Positions 1 through 7,184 of a stretch of DNA of 11,589 nucleotides are shown here, piece after piece; positions within the stretch are counted from its first letter, which is position 1, and each line of letters starts with the position of its first letter. A program made the translations under genes and the position numbers. This DNA comes from Polaromonas sp. (lineage in GTDB: Bacteria; Pseudomonadota; Gammaproteobacteria; Burkholderiales; Burkholderiaceae_C): the NCBI GenBank assembly GCA_014376885.1, contig JACMQR010000231.1:1-11589 (forward strand). Reading direction: 5' to 3'. The notes below the pieces were generated by a model. That model was not told the DNA's origin and made no database searches. It was given only the letters and a program-made list of their open reading frames with translations.

Positions 1-91
1 TAGCACAATACTGGAAAGCGCTATAGGCTTATTTCGTTATAAATTTTTGAGGCAACGAAGAAACAACTGGCCCAGCTTCTCATTAAAAGCC

Positions 92-173
92 GTCATTCCC
101 CCGAAGGCGGGAATCCAGACTCGTTGAAGCGTTTCAGCCCCTGTTGTTGGATTTCAGCTTTCGCGGGAATGAC
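92..173. repeat. Small inverted-repeat element (MITE-like)
   Basis: Two 26-bp arms, 92-117 and 148-173, are inverted copies matching at 22 of 26 positions, around a 30-bp centre. The outer ends are GTCATTCCC and GGGAATGAC. The left arm itself contains ATTCCC-N8-GGGAAT (95-114), the same layout as the dRS3 repeats of Neisseria, and similar GTCATTCCCGCGAA-type repeats are scattered through many proteobacterial genomes. It codes for nothing. It lies 42 bp beyond the vapC stop codon, so its transcript could fold into a long hairpin at the 3' end of the vapBC mRNA, but there is no T-run typical of an intrinsic terminator. The flanking 1-91 is AT-rich and shows no gene. Confidence 0.65.
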
Positions 174-215
174 AGACAGGGCAGGAATGGCTACATGCGC
201 AAGATGCGTACTTTG

Positions 216-614
216 TCAGTCAAACCAGTTCTCCGCCTGCAAGCCCGGTACGCGCTCGAACTCGCGGGTGTTGCGAGTGACAACGGTCAGATTTTGTGAC
301 AGGGCGATGCCTGCAATCATGGTATCTACCGGGCCGATGGGAATTCCTTGTCGTTCAAGGTGTGCCCTGGCTTTGGCAGCTTGTTCTGCTGCTGCCAGGT
401 CAAACGGCAGAACGTCGAAACGGCTTTTCAAAGCGCCAAGCCTTGTCATCTGGCTGCGTGGATCTTGCGATTTGAAGGCCCCGGTGAGCAGCTCCCACAG
501 CACAGGTGTACACAGTTTGATCTCAGTATCCTTGCGCTGTGCCATATGCGAACGCACGGCACCTGCATTTTTAAAGAAGTAGATCAGGATATTGGAGTCA
601 AGCAAAAGCGCCAA
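216..614 (-). CDS. vapC: VapC-type toxin, PIN-domain ribonuclease
   Basis: 132 residues, the usual length for a VapC toxin: a PIN-domain Mg-dependent endoribonuclease that cleaves tRNA or rRNA when its antitoxin is lost. The N-terminal strand LLLDSNILIYFF carries the first acidic residue (D6). E41 in PVLWELLTG is the second. D97 in GPVDTMIAG and the segment VTRNTREF (112-119) complete the acidic pocket. The C-terminal VPGLQAENW is typical of the family. The start is TTG at 614: the frame is closed upstream by a stop at 624-626, no ATG fits before the LLLDSN strand, and a GAGAG-like ribosome site ends 6 nt ahead. The gene sits 9 nt after the antitoxin stop codon, so the two are co-transcribed. 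The RNA target cannot be told from sequence. Confidence 0.88.
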   Translation of the reverse strand: MALLLDSNILIYFFKNAGAVRSHMAQRKDTEIKLCTPVLWELLTGAFKSQDPRSQMTRLGALKSRFDVLPFDLAAAEQAAKARAHLERQGIPIGPVDTMIAGIALSQNLTVVTRNTREFERVPGLQAENWFD

Positions 615-623
615 GAAAAGCTC

Positions 624-875
624 TCACCAGGATTCGCGCGGACTGTCCGGCACTTCTTGAGCACGGATTTCTTCGATCGACGGAAAATCATCCCCGCCCG
701 TGTCCCGCAAGTGGTCGATCTCGGCAAAAAAGGCATCCCAGCCTTGTGCCTGCTTGTGCTTTTCTTCAATGGCGAACTTGGCAAACCATTGGCTGACCGA
801 TACCTTGGCGCGCTCGGCGGCACGCTTGGCCGCGTCAAGCGCGCCATCTTCCACATAAATCGTGACTTGGCCCAT
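624..875 (-). CDS. vapB: VapB-type antitoxin, ribbon-helix-helix-like
   Basis: 83 residues. The N-terminal part, GQVTIYVEDGALDAAKRAAE followed by RAKVSVSQWFAKFAIEE, has the strand-helix-helix layout of ribbon-helix-helix DNA-binding antitoxins. The acidic C-terminal tail (about 45-83, ending DSPRESW) is the part expected to wrap and block the VapC active site. The protein should neutralise the toxin and, as a dimer with VapC, repress its own operon. I chose the ATG at 875 because GAGGAG (888-883) lies 7 nt upstream. A TTG at 899 would add eight residues but falls almost exactly at the predicted transcription start. The gene is first in the vapBC operon, same strand as and directly downstream of mfd. 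The exact antitoxin subfamily is not certain. Confidence 0.82.
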   Translation of the reverse strand: MGQVTIYVEDGALDAAKRAAERAKVSVSQWFAKFAIEEKHKQAQGWDAFFAEIDHLRDTGGDDFPSIEEIRAQEVPDSPRESW

Positions 876-905
876 GGCATTGCTCCTCGGAATGGACAAC
901 GATTA

Positions 906-934
906 ATTATAAGTTTCGCATACTTATATGTGAA
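906..934 (-). promoter_or_regulatory. Predicted sigma-70 promoter of vapBC
   Basis: Read on the minus strand, TTCACA (934-929, 5 of 6 to the -35 consensus) is followed after exactly 17 bp by a perfect TATAAT (911-906). Transcription would start near 899, giving a leader of about 24 nt before the vapB ATG and including its ribosome site. The -35 box is formed by the last sense codons of mfd and the spacer includes the mfd stop codon, so the toxin-antitoxin operon carries its own promoter inside the end of the upstream gene. Assigned from sequence only. Confidence 0.7.
908..928. promoter_or_regulatory. Probable VapB/VapBC operator
   Basis: A perfect 7-bp inverted repeat, TATAAGT (908-914) and ACTTATA (922-928), with a 7-bp spacer. 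It fills the gap between the -35 and -10 boxes of the vapBC promoter and overlaps the -10. Ribbon-helix-helix antitoxins typically bind such short palindromes to repress their own operon, so this is the natural operator. The right arm contains the mfd stop codon (924-926). Confidence 0.6.
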
Positions 935-3900
935 TCGTGCTCTCGGCAACTTCCAACTTCGGCTTCCCCAAACTCCGCAGCACATCGCGCACCATCTGCG
1001 CCCGGTCTTTGGCTTCCGGCAACGGCCGCTCGATGCGCAGCTTGTCGTTGCCGGCCAGCTTGATGTGCTTGTTCTTCTGGATCAGGTGGATGATGGCCAT
1101 CGAATCAATCGGCGGGTCTTTCCTGAAGGTGATGGTGATGGCGCCGGGCGCGGCATCGACCTTGACAACGCCATAGGTCTTGGCGATCACCCGCAGGCGG
1201 TGCACATCGACCAGCGTTTGCGCCTGGGCGGGCAGCTTGCCGAAGCGGTCGACGATTTCTTCCAGCAGCGCGTCGATCTGCTCGGTTTTCTTGGCCGTGG
1301 CGAGTTTTTTGTAGAACGACAGGCGCAAATGGACATCGCCGCAGTAGTCGCTGGGCAGCAGGGCGGGGGCATGCAGATTGATTTCGGTGGTGACGTTGAG
1401 TGGCGACAGCAAATCGGGCTCGCGCCCGGCTTTCAGCGACGCCACAGCCTCGCCGAGCATTTCGTTGTAGAGCTGAAAGCCGATCTCCAGCATGTTGCCG
1501 CTCTGATTTTCGCCCAGCACCTCGCCAGTGCCGCGAATTTCCAGATCGTGCATCGCCAGGTAAAAGCCCGAGCCGAGTTCTTCCATCTGCTGGATCGCGT
1601 CCAGGCGCTGGCTGGCCTGCTTGGTCAGGCCTTCCAGATCCGGCACCATCAAATAAGCATAGGCCTGGTGGTGGCTGCGGCCGACGCGGCCGCGCAGCTG
1701 GTGCAGCTGCGCCAGGCCGAACTTGTCGGCGCGGCTCATCAGGATGGTGTTGGCACTCGGCACGTCGATGCCGGTTTCGATGATGGTCGAGCACAGCAGC
1801 AGGTTGTAGCGCTGGGCGACGAAATCCTTCATCACCCGCTCGAGCTCGCGCTCGGGCATTTGGCCATGGGCAATCGCAATGCGTGCCTCGGGCAACAGTT
1901 CTTCCAGCTTTTGCCGGCGGTTCTCGATGGTTTCGACCTCGTTGTGCAAAAAGTACACCTGGCCGCCGCGTTTGAGTTCGCGCAGCACGGCTTCGCGGAT
2001 GACGCCGTTGCCTTCGCTGCGCACAAAGGTCTTGATGGCCAGGCGGCGCTGCGGCGCCGTCGCAATCACGCTCAGGTCGCGCAGGCCTTCAAGCGCCATG
2101 CCGAGCGTGCGCGGAATCGGCGTGGCGGTCAGCGTCAGCACATCGACCTCGGCGCGCAAAGACTTCATCGCTTCCTTGTGGCGCACGCCAAAGCGGTGCT
2201 CCTCGTCAATGATGAGCAGCCCCAGGTCCTTGAATTTCGTGGTTTCGCTGAGCAGCTTGTGGGTGCCGACGACGATGTCCACACTGCCGTCGGCCAAGCC
2301 CTTGATGGCGGCGGTGATTTCCTTGGCCGAGCGAAAGCGGCTCATCTCGGCCACCTTGACCGGCCATTTGGCAAAGCGGTCCACCAGCGTCTGGTAGTGC
2401 TGCTCGGCCAGCAAGGTGGTGGGCGCCAGCAGCGCGACTTGCTTGCCGCCGGTGATGGCGATGAAGGCGGCGCGCAGGGCGACTTCGGTTTTGCCAAAAC
2501 CGACATCGCCGCAAACCAGCCGGTCCATGGGGCGCGGGCTGATCATGTCCTGGATGACGGCGTGGATTGCCGCGCTCTGGTCGGGCGTTTCGTCAAAGCC
2601 GAAGTCGTTGGCAAACACCTCATAGTCGCCGGGCGAGTAGCGAAAGGCGTGGCCCTGCCTGGCGGCGCGCCGGGCGTAGATGTTGAGCAGTTCGGCGGCC
2701 GAGTCGCGGATCTGTTCGGCCGCCTTGCGCCGGGCCTTTTCCCACTGGCCGCTGCCCAGGCGGTGCAGCGGTGCCTCGTCGGCGCTGACGCCGGTGTAGC
2801 GGCTGATCTGGTGCAGCTGGCTGACCGGCACATACAGCGTCGCCTTGTCGGCATACTCAAGGTGCAAGAACTCCTGCGTGGCGGGCGAGCCATCGGCGTT
2901 TTTCTCGCCCAGGTCGAGGTTGACCAGGCCACGGTAGCGGCCGATGCCGTGGGCGCTGTGCACCACCGGGTCGCCCAGGTTCAGCTCGGACAGGTCCTTG
3001 ATCAGCGCCTCGACGTCGCTGACCTGTTCTTGCCGCTTGTTGCGCCGGCGCACCGTGACGCCAGCGGCGAACAGCTCGGTTTCGGTGACAAAGTCGATGC
3101 GTTCCTCTGGCCAGGCAAAGCCGGTGTGCAGCGCGGCCGTGGCGATGCCGATTTGCTCGCTGCTGGTCTGGAAATCTTCCAGCGATTCGAAGGCCGGCGG
3201 GCTGACATTGCTGGCGCGCAAAAAGTCCAGCAGGCTTTCACGCCGGCCAGCGCTTTCGGCCAGCAGCAGCACCCGGTGGGCGCTGGCACTGGCATGGCGC
3301 TTGAAGCCGGCCAGCGGGTCGTCGGCGCCGCGCACCACGGCCATGTCGCCGAGTTTTTGAAACTGCGCGTTGCCGGCCGCGTCGTCCACCGAGCCGCGCA
3401 GCGCCAGCTGGGCGTAATCGTTGGCGCGGGCATAGAACTGCTCGGCGCTTAAGAACAGCGACTCGGGCGGCAGCGCCGGCCGGTCGGGCGCGTCTTTGAC
3501 CAGCCGGTAGCGCTCTTTGGTGTCCTGCCAGAAGCGCTGGAAGGCCGGCTCCAGCTCGCCATGCAGCACCAGCGTCGCTTGCGTGCCCAGGTAGTCGAAC
3601 ACGGTGGCGGTTTCCTCGAAAAACAGCGGCAGGTAGTACTCGATGCCGGCCGTCGCCACGCCGTTGCCCATGTCCTTGTAGATGCGGCTTTTCGTCGGGT
3701 CGCCCTCGAGCAGTTCGCGCCAGCGGTTGCGAAACTTGGCCCGCGCCGCATCGTCCATCGGGAATTCGCGGCCGGGCAGCAGCCGCACCTCGGGCACCGG
3801 GTACAGCGAGCGCTGGGTGTCCGGGTCGAACGTGCGAATGGAGTCGATCTCGTCGTCGAACAGGTCGACCCGGTAGGGCACCAGCGAGCCCATCGGGAAC

Positions 3901-4421
3901 AGGTCGATCAGCCCGCCGCGCACCGCGTACTCGCCGGGGCTGACGACCTGCGTGACATGGCTGTAGCCGGCCAGCGTCAGCTGGGCCTTGAGCCTGGCCT
4001 CGTCGAGCTTTTGCTTGACCTTGAACTCAAAGGTGTAGCCGGCCAGAAAAGCGGGCGGCGCCAGCCGGTACAGCGCGGTGGTGGCCGGCACGATGACCAC
4101 GTCGGCGCCAGTGTCCTTGCCGCGCTGCTGGATGCGCCAGAGTGTGGCCAGGCGCTCGCTGATCAGGTCCTGGTGCGGCGAAAACGTGTCGTAGGGCAGC
4201 GTTTCCCAGTCGGGAAACAGAGCGCAGCGCAGGTCGGGCGCGAAAAAACTGATCTCGCCCATCAGGCGCTGGGCGGCGCTGGCGTCCGCGGTGATGAGGG
4301 CGGTGATTTTTCCAGCGGCTTTTTCCCGCTCGGCCAGGCGGGCCAGCAGCAGCGCATCGGCAGAACCAGGGGGCTGGGGCAGGGAAAAGCGTTTGCCGGC
4401 GGCAAGTGGGGGAAGGTGCAT
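924..4421 (-). CDS. mfd: Transcription-repair coupling factor Mfd
   Basis: 1165 residues, close to the about 1150 of E. coli Mfd. It is an ATP-driven DNA translocase that pushes stalled RNA polymerase off damaged DNA and recruits UvrA for nucleotide excision repair. Domains in order: an N-terminal UvrB-like module (about 1-350) with LFPDWETLPYD; the RNA-polymerase-interacting domain (about 480-545, GDPVVHSAHGIGRYRG); the RecG-like helicase motor with Walker A GDVGFGKTE (638-646), DEEH box (739-742), TATPIPRT (765-772) and QLRGRVGRS (908-916); then a C-terminal TRCF domain (about 1010-1110). All motor motifs look intact. The ATG at 4421 is 30 bp from the divergent ispD. The last codons and stop codon double as promoter sequence for vapBC. 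Confidence 0.98.
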   Translation of the reverse strand: MHLPPLAAGKRFSLPQPPGSADALLLARLAEREKAAGKITALITADASAAQRLMGEISFFAPDLRCALFPDWETLPYDTFSPHQDLISERLATLWRIQQRGKDTGADVVIVPATTALYRLAPPAFLAGYTFEFKVKQKLDEARLKAQLTLAGYSHVTQVVSPGEYAVRGGLIDLFPMGSLVPYRVDLFDDEIDSIRTFDPDTQRSLYPVPEVRLLPGREFPMDDAARAKFRNRWRELLEGDPTKSRIYKDMGNGVATAGIEYYLPLFFEETATVFDYLGTQATLVLHGELEPAFQRFWQDTKERYRLVKDAPDRPALPPESLFLSAEQFYARANDYAQLALRGSVDDAAGNAQFQKLGDMAVVRGADDPLAGFKRHASASAHRVLLLAESAGRRESLLDFLRASNVSPPAFESLEDFQTSSEQIGIATAALHTGFAWPEERIDFVTETELFAAGVTVRRRNKRQEQVSDVEALIKDLSELNLGDPVVHSAHGIGRYRGLVNLDLGEKNADGSPATQEFLHLEYADKATLYVPVSQLHQISRYTGVSADEAPLHRLGSGQWEKARRKAAEQIRDSAAELLNIYARRAARQGHAFRYSPGDYEVFANDFGFDETPDQSAAIHAVIQDMISPRPMDRLVCGDVGFGKTEVALRAAFIAITGGKQVALLAPTTLLAEQHYQTLVDRFAKWPVKVAEMSRFRSAKEITAAIKGLADGSVDIVVGTHKLLSETTKFKDLGLLIIDEEHRFGVRHKEAMKSLRAEVDVLTLTATPIPRTLGMALEGLRDLSVIATAPQRRLAIKTFVRSEGNGVIREAVLRELKRGGQVYFLHNEVETIENRRQKLEELLPEARIAIAHGQMPERELERVMKDFVAQRYNLLLCSTIIETGIDVPSANTILMSRADKFGLAQLHQLRGRVGRSHHQAYAYLMVPDLEGLTKQASQRLDAIQQMEELGSGFYLAMHDLEIRGTGEVLGENQSGNMLEIGFQLYNEMLGEAVASLKAGREPDLLSPLNVTTEINLHAPALLPSDYCGDVHLRLSFYKKLATAKKTEQIDALLEEIVDRFGKLPAQAQTLVDVHRLRVIAKTYGVVKVDAAPGAITITFRKDPPIDSMAIIHLIQKNKHIKLAGNDKLRIERPLPEAKDRAQMVRDVLRSLGKPKLEVAESTIHI

Positions 4422-4451
4422 CCGGCTGATTTTAGAATTTATGATCGGGCA
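4422..4451. promoter_or_regulatory. Divergent mfd/ispD intergenic region, 30 bp
   Basis: This short AT-rich interval must help start transcription in both directions, so the promoters must extend into coding sequence. On the plus strand there are two -10-like hexamers, TAGAAT (4433-4438) and TATGAT (4440-4445), each 5 of 6, but no good -35 box at 16-18 bp. On the minus strand TTGACG (4461-4456) resembles a -35, but the nearest good -10, TAAAAT (4434-4429), is 21 bp away, which is too far. No strong ribosome site precedes either start codon. The promoters are not resolved. Confidence 0.35.
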
Positions 4452-5183
4452 ATGACGTCAAGCCCTGCCGATACCTGTCCAAGCGCCCGATTTTTTGCCC
4501 TGGTTCCGTGCGCCGGGCAGGGCAGCCGGGCCGGTGGCCTGTCCGGCCCGGCCAAGCAATACCGGGAGGTTGCCGGCCAGCCGATGGTGCTGCACACGCT
4601 GGCAGCCTTCCGGGTCGTCCGGCGTCTGGCCGGCACGCTGGTGGTGGTGGCGCCCGGCGACCGGTTCTTCGATTCCCTGGGCCCCCAGCCCTTCAGCGTG
4701 GCGGACTGCGGCGGCGCCAGCCGGGCCGCCAGCGTGCGCCAGGGACTGGACGCATTGGTCAAACTGGGCGCGCGCGCCAGCGACTGGGTGCTGGTGCATG
4801 ACGCGGCGCGCTGCCTGACCAGCCCCGCCCAGATCGAGCAGCTCATCAGCGCCTGCGAGCATGACGCGGTCGGCGGCCTGCTGGCGCACCGCTTGCCCGA
4901 CACGCTCAAGCAGGCCGCCGATGGCCGCGTGAGCGGCACGCTGGCACGCGGCGACAAATGGCTGGCGCAAACGCCGCAGATGTTTCGCATCGGCCTCTTG
5001 TCGCGCGCGCTGGACGCGGCCGAAAGCGCCGGAACAGCGGTCACCGACGAATCAAGCGCCGTTGAGGCGCTTGGCCTGGCGCCCCGGCTGGTGGCGGGCA
5101 GCGCGGAAAACTTCAAGGTCACCTATGCCGAAGACTTTGCGCTGGCCGAGGCGATTTTGCGCCACCGCTGCCGCGCCGCCTGA
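4452..5183 (+). CDS. ispD: 2-C-methyl-D-erythritol 4-phosphate cytidylyltransferase IspD
   Basis: 243 residues. The enzyme joins MEP to CTP, releasing pyrophosphate, to make CDP-methylerythritol: the third step of the non-mevalonate isoprenoid pathway, in the cytoplasm. The nucleotide-binding loop LVPCAGQGSR (17-26) is followed by PAKQY with the conserved lysine K35. VHDAAR (115-120), PDTLK (149-153), TDESSAVE (198-205) and NFKVT (220-224, K222) match the family's CTP- and MEP-binding motifs. The N-terminal ten residues before ARFFALVPC are extra and variable. The start is the ATG at 4452; the frame is open further upstream, but only as a shadow of mfd. ispF follows after 45 bp, so the two probably form an operon. 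Confidence 0.96.
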   Translation: MTSSPADTCPSARFFALVPCAGQGSRAGGLSGPAKQYREVAGQPMVLHTLAAFRVVRRLAGTLVVVAPGDRFFDSLGPQPFSVADCGGASRAASVRQGLDALVKLGARASDWVLVHDAARCLTSPAQIEQLISACEHDAVGGLLAHRLPDTLKQAADGRVSGTLARGDKWLAQTPQMFRIGLLSRALDAAESAGTAVTDESSAVEALGLAPRLVAGSAENFKVTYAEDFALAEAILRHRCRAA

Positions 5184-5228
5184 GCCTGGCCCGTGCCACC
5201 CATTGCCATCCCAACGAAAGCCAAAAGC

Positions 5229-5729
5229 ATGAATTTACCGTTTGACACACCGCGCCCGCCGTTTCGCATTGGCGAGGGCTGGGACACGCATGCGCTGGTG
5301 CCCGGCCGCAAGCTCATTCTGGGCGGCATCGAAATTGCCCATCCGCTGGGCCTGCTGGGGCATTCGGATGCCGACGTGCTGCTCCATGCGGTGATTGATG
5401 CGCTGCTGGGGGCGGCCGGGCTGGGCGACATCGGCAGCCATTTTCCGGACACCGACCCGCGCTTCAAGGGTGCCGATTCGGTTGTACTGCTGCGGGAAAC
5501 CGGCCGCCTGCTGGCGCAGGAGGGCCACCGCATCGGCAACATTGACAGCACCATCGTGGCCCAGTCGCCCCGGCTGGCGCCGCACATTGCGGCCATGCGC
5601 GTTCGCATTGCCGAAACCCTGGGCCTGCACCCGAGCCAGGTCAACGTGAAAGCCAAGACGGCCGAAAAACTCGGTCCGGTCGGCCAGGGCCTGAGCCTGG
5701 AAGCCCGGGCTGCAGCGCTACTTTATTGA
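5229..5729 (+). CDS. ispF: 2-C-methyl-D-erythritol 2,4-cyclodiphosphate synthase IspF
   Basis: 166 residues, normal for this small trimeric enzyme. It cyclises CDP-methylerythritol 2-phosphate to MEcPP with loss of CMP, two steps after IspD. The metal ligands are visible as D19 and H21 in GEGWDTHAL and H45 in [32 protein letters not shown] (71-84) and the CMP-binding KTAEKLGP (143-150) are intact. I chose the ATG at 5229, with GAAAG 8 nt upstream, over an in-frame GTG at 5193 that adds 12 residues unlike the family. The final codons and the TGA lie inside a dispersed repeat (5717-5742), so the last residues (ALLY) and the stop come from it. ispD and ispF are separate here, not fused. Confidence 0.96.
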   Translation: MNLPFDTPRPPFRIGEGWDTHALVPGRKLILGGIEIAHPLGLLGHSDADVLLHAVIDALLGAAGLGDIGSHFPDTDPRFKGADSVVLLRETGRLLAQEGHRIGNIDSTIVAQSPRLAPHIAAMRVRIAETLGLHPSQVNVKAKTAEKLGPVGQGLSLEARAAALLY

Positions 5730-5742
5730 TAGCTGCTTGAGC
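5717..5742 (+). repeat. Dispersed Comamonadaceae-type repeat, copy A
   Basis: This 26-bp segment starts GCTACT and contains the core GATAGCTGCTTG (5728-5739). It matches a second copy at 8480-8505 at 21 of 26 positions. From memory of related genomes, this motif is very common in Comamonadaceae, usually intergenic and followed by a hairpin. A hairpin indeed follows here. The ispF TGA (5727-5729) overlaps the start of the core. Confidence 0.6.
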
Positions 5743-5771
5743 TTATGCGGAAAGCGCAAAAGCTTGATTTT
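5740..5771 (+). terminator. Hairpin with T-run after ispF
   Basis: AGCTT-A-TGCG (5740-5749) pairs with CGCA-A-AAGCT (5755-5764): nine base pairs with one A-A mismatch and a GAAAG loop. TGATTTT follows (5765-5771, with T at 5765). It starts 11 bp after the ispF stop and probably ends the ispDF transcript. The T-run is short, so confidence is moderate. Confidence 0.45.
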
Positions 5772-5791
5772 CCAGAAAATCGCGCTTTTTT
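5766..5791. terminator. Possible bidirectional terminator between ispF and envZ
   Basis: GATTTTC (5766-5772) and GAAAATC (5775-5781) form an inverted repeat with a 2-bp centre. On the plus strand it is followed by GCGC and six T (5786-5791); on the minus strand by AAGC and four T. It lies between the convergent ends of ispF and the sensor kinase and could stop transcription both ways. The stem is AT-rich and therefore weak. A further GC hairpin, CGCCG-AGA-CGGCG, lies at 5792-5804, right after the kinase stop codon. Confidence 0.35.
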
Positions 5792-5807
5792 CGCCGAGAC
5801 GGCGCGT

Positions 5808-7184
5808 TCAGCCCCGGCGCAGCTTGATGTGCGCGGCCAGGCCGCCGGTGTTGGTGTTGGACAGGCTGAACAGGCCACCCATGCGCAGCACGGTCTTTTC
5901 CGCAATCGCCAGTCCCAGGCCCGCGCCCGTGGCCTCGGTGCGGGCCGTATCGCCCCGGAAAAAAGGATTGGTGAGGCGGGACAACACCTCGGAGGCCACG
6001 CCGTTGCCATGGTCACGCACCTTGAGCAGTACCCAGGATTCGCTGACGCGGGCTGAAATGTCGACCTGCGCCCGGCTGGTATCGGCGCTTTTGCCATAGC
6101 GCCGGGAGTTTTCAAGCAGGTTGGCAATCACCCGCAGCAGGTCAACCCGGTCGGCCAGCACCCGGATGTGGTCCGGCATGCTGACACTGGCTGTCATGTC
6201 GGGGTATTCGGCCACCGCATACAGCGCCTCGGCAATCACGTCGTTCAGCACAATCGGCTCGAGATGGGCCGGTTCCGGCCGGGCGTAGTCTAAAAACTTG
6301 TCGATGATCGCATCGAGCTGGGCGATGTCGGCAACCATGTGCTGGCGCGCATCCGGATCGGCCACGCTCATTTCGGTTTCCAGGCGCAGCCGCGCCAGCG
6401 GGGTGCGCAGATCGTGAGAAATGCCGGCCAGCATGACCACCCGGTCGCGCTCGATTTTCGAGAGCTGCGCGGCCATGCGGTTAAAGCCAATATTGACCTC
6501 GCGGATCTCGCTGGTGCTCACCTGCTCGTCCAGCCGGCTCGCATCGAAGTCGCCATCGCGCATCCGGCCGGCGGCAAACGACAACTGCTTGAGCGGCTGG
6601 TTGATCAGCCGGGCAATCACCGCCGCGCCGGTCAGGGACAGGGCCACGGCCGTCATCAGCCAGATGGCCCAGGTGCTGGTGCGTGACGGTCCCAGCCCGG
6701 CGGCGTCTGTCAGCAGCCAGTAAGCATTGCCTTCGATAAAAAAACTCACCCACAGGCCATGCTGGCCATTGACCTGGCCGGCAACCAGCGAGCCGGCTTC
6801 CAGCCGTTTGGTCAGCTCGCTGGCAATGCGCTCGCTGAAATCATCGCTGACATAGGGCTTGATTTGATCGTTAGGCTCGCGCGTGACGATCAGCACATGC
6901 TGCTCGTCGGCCAGCGCCTTGATCAGCACGGCCCGGGCAATCGGGTCGGCATAGCGCAGCACCACCCGGGTGGTGTTGACCAGGGTCGCGAGTTGCTGGG
7001 CGTTTTGAACCGCCCGGGGCTCTGACTCAAGAGCCCGGAAGGTTTGCAGCCAGGCAATGATGGAGCCAAACAGCAGCAGCGCCAGAAAGAAAAATGTCCG
7101 CCAAAACAGGTTGATGCCCCAGCTCAGCCGCTTTTCCAGGGGCATCGGGATGGTTTCAAGCGGCGACGGTCGGGAAAATTGCAT
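5808..7184 (-). CDS. envZ: EnvZ-like sensor histidine kinase
   Basis: 458 residues, close to the 450 of E. coli EnvZ. Inner-membrane kinase expected to phosphorylate the OmpR encoded just upstream. Residues about 25-46 (FWRTFFFLALLLFGSIIAWL) form the first membrane segment, about 47-170 a periplasmic sensor region, about 172-193 the second membrane segment, then a HAMP linker. The H-box ISHDLRTPLARLRL holds the phosphorylated H257 and resembles that of E. coli EnvZ. The ATP-binding lobe has N-box NLLENSRRYG (355-364), G1 DHGNGV (391-396), F-box NPFFRGD (406-412) and G2 GAGLGLAI (420-427). The start is uncertain: ATG 7184 is preferred, but ATG 7145 and an upstream TTG at 7196 are possible and none has a strong ribosome site. 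The 158-bp gap to ompR holds no gene. Confidence 0.88.
   Translation of the reverse strand: MQFSRPSPLETIPMPLEKRLSWGINLFWRTFFFLALLLFGSIIAWLQTFRALESEPRAVQNAQQLATLVNTTRVVLRYADPIARAVLIKALADEQHVLIVTREPNDQIKPYVSDDFSERIASELTKRLEAGSLVAGQVNGQHGLWVSFFIEGNAYWLLTDAAGLGPSRTSTWAIWLMTAVALSLTGAAVIARLINQPLKQLSFAAGRMRDGDFDASRLDEQVSTSEIREVNIGFNRMAAQLSKIERDRVVMLAGISHDLRTPLARLRLETEMSVADPDARQHMVADIAQLDAIIDKFLDYARPEPAHLEPIVLNDVIAEALYAVAEYPDMTASVSMPDHIRVLADRVDLLRVIANLLENSRRYGKSADTSRAQVDISARVSESWVLLKVRDHGNGVASEVLSRLTNPFFRGDTARTEATGAGLGLAIAEKTVLRMGGLFSLSNTNTGGLAAHIKLRRG

Noticed and set aside
33..59. TTCGTT/AACGAA inverted repeat near the left edge
   Set aside because: Only 6 bp with a 15-nt loop in AT-rich sequence; no gene end is visible next to it.
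876..899. Eight-residue extension of VapB from a TTG at 899
   Set aside because: The ATG at 875 has a strong, well-spaced ribosome site, and the predicted transcript begins at about 899.
348..3452. 1034-codon open frame on the plus strand opposite mfd and vapBC
   Set aside because: It is antisense to the clearly real mfd and crosses into vapBC. Its composition (rich in Q, H, A, L, V, G, D) is what the complement of GC3-rich codons gives, and it resembles no family.
3561..4451. Long in-frame upstream extension of ispD
   Set aside because: This part lies antisense to mfd; homology to IspD begins only just after the ATG at 4452.
4439..5656. Antisense open frames of 130-230 codons opposite ispD and ispF
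   Set aside because: They are shadows of GC-rich coding sequence with no recognisable motif, while the plus-strand enzymes have complete active sites.
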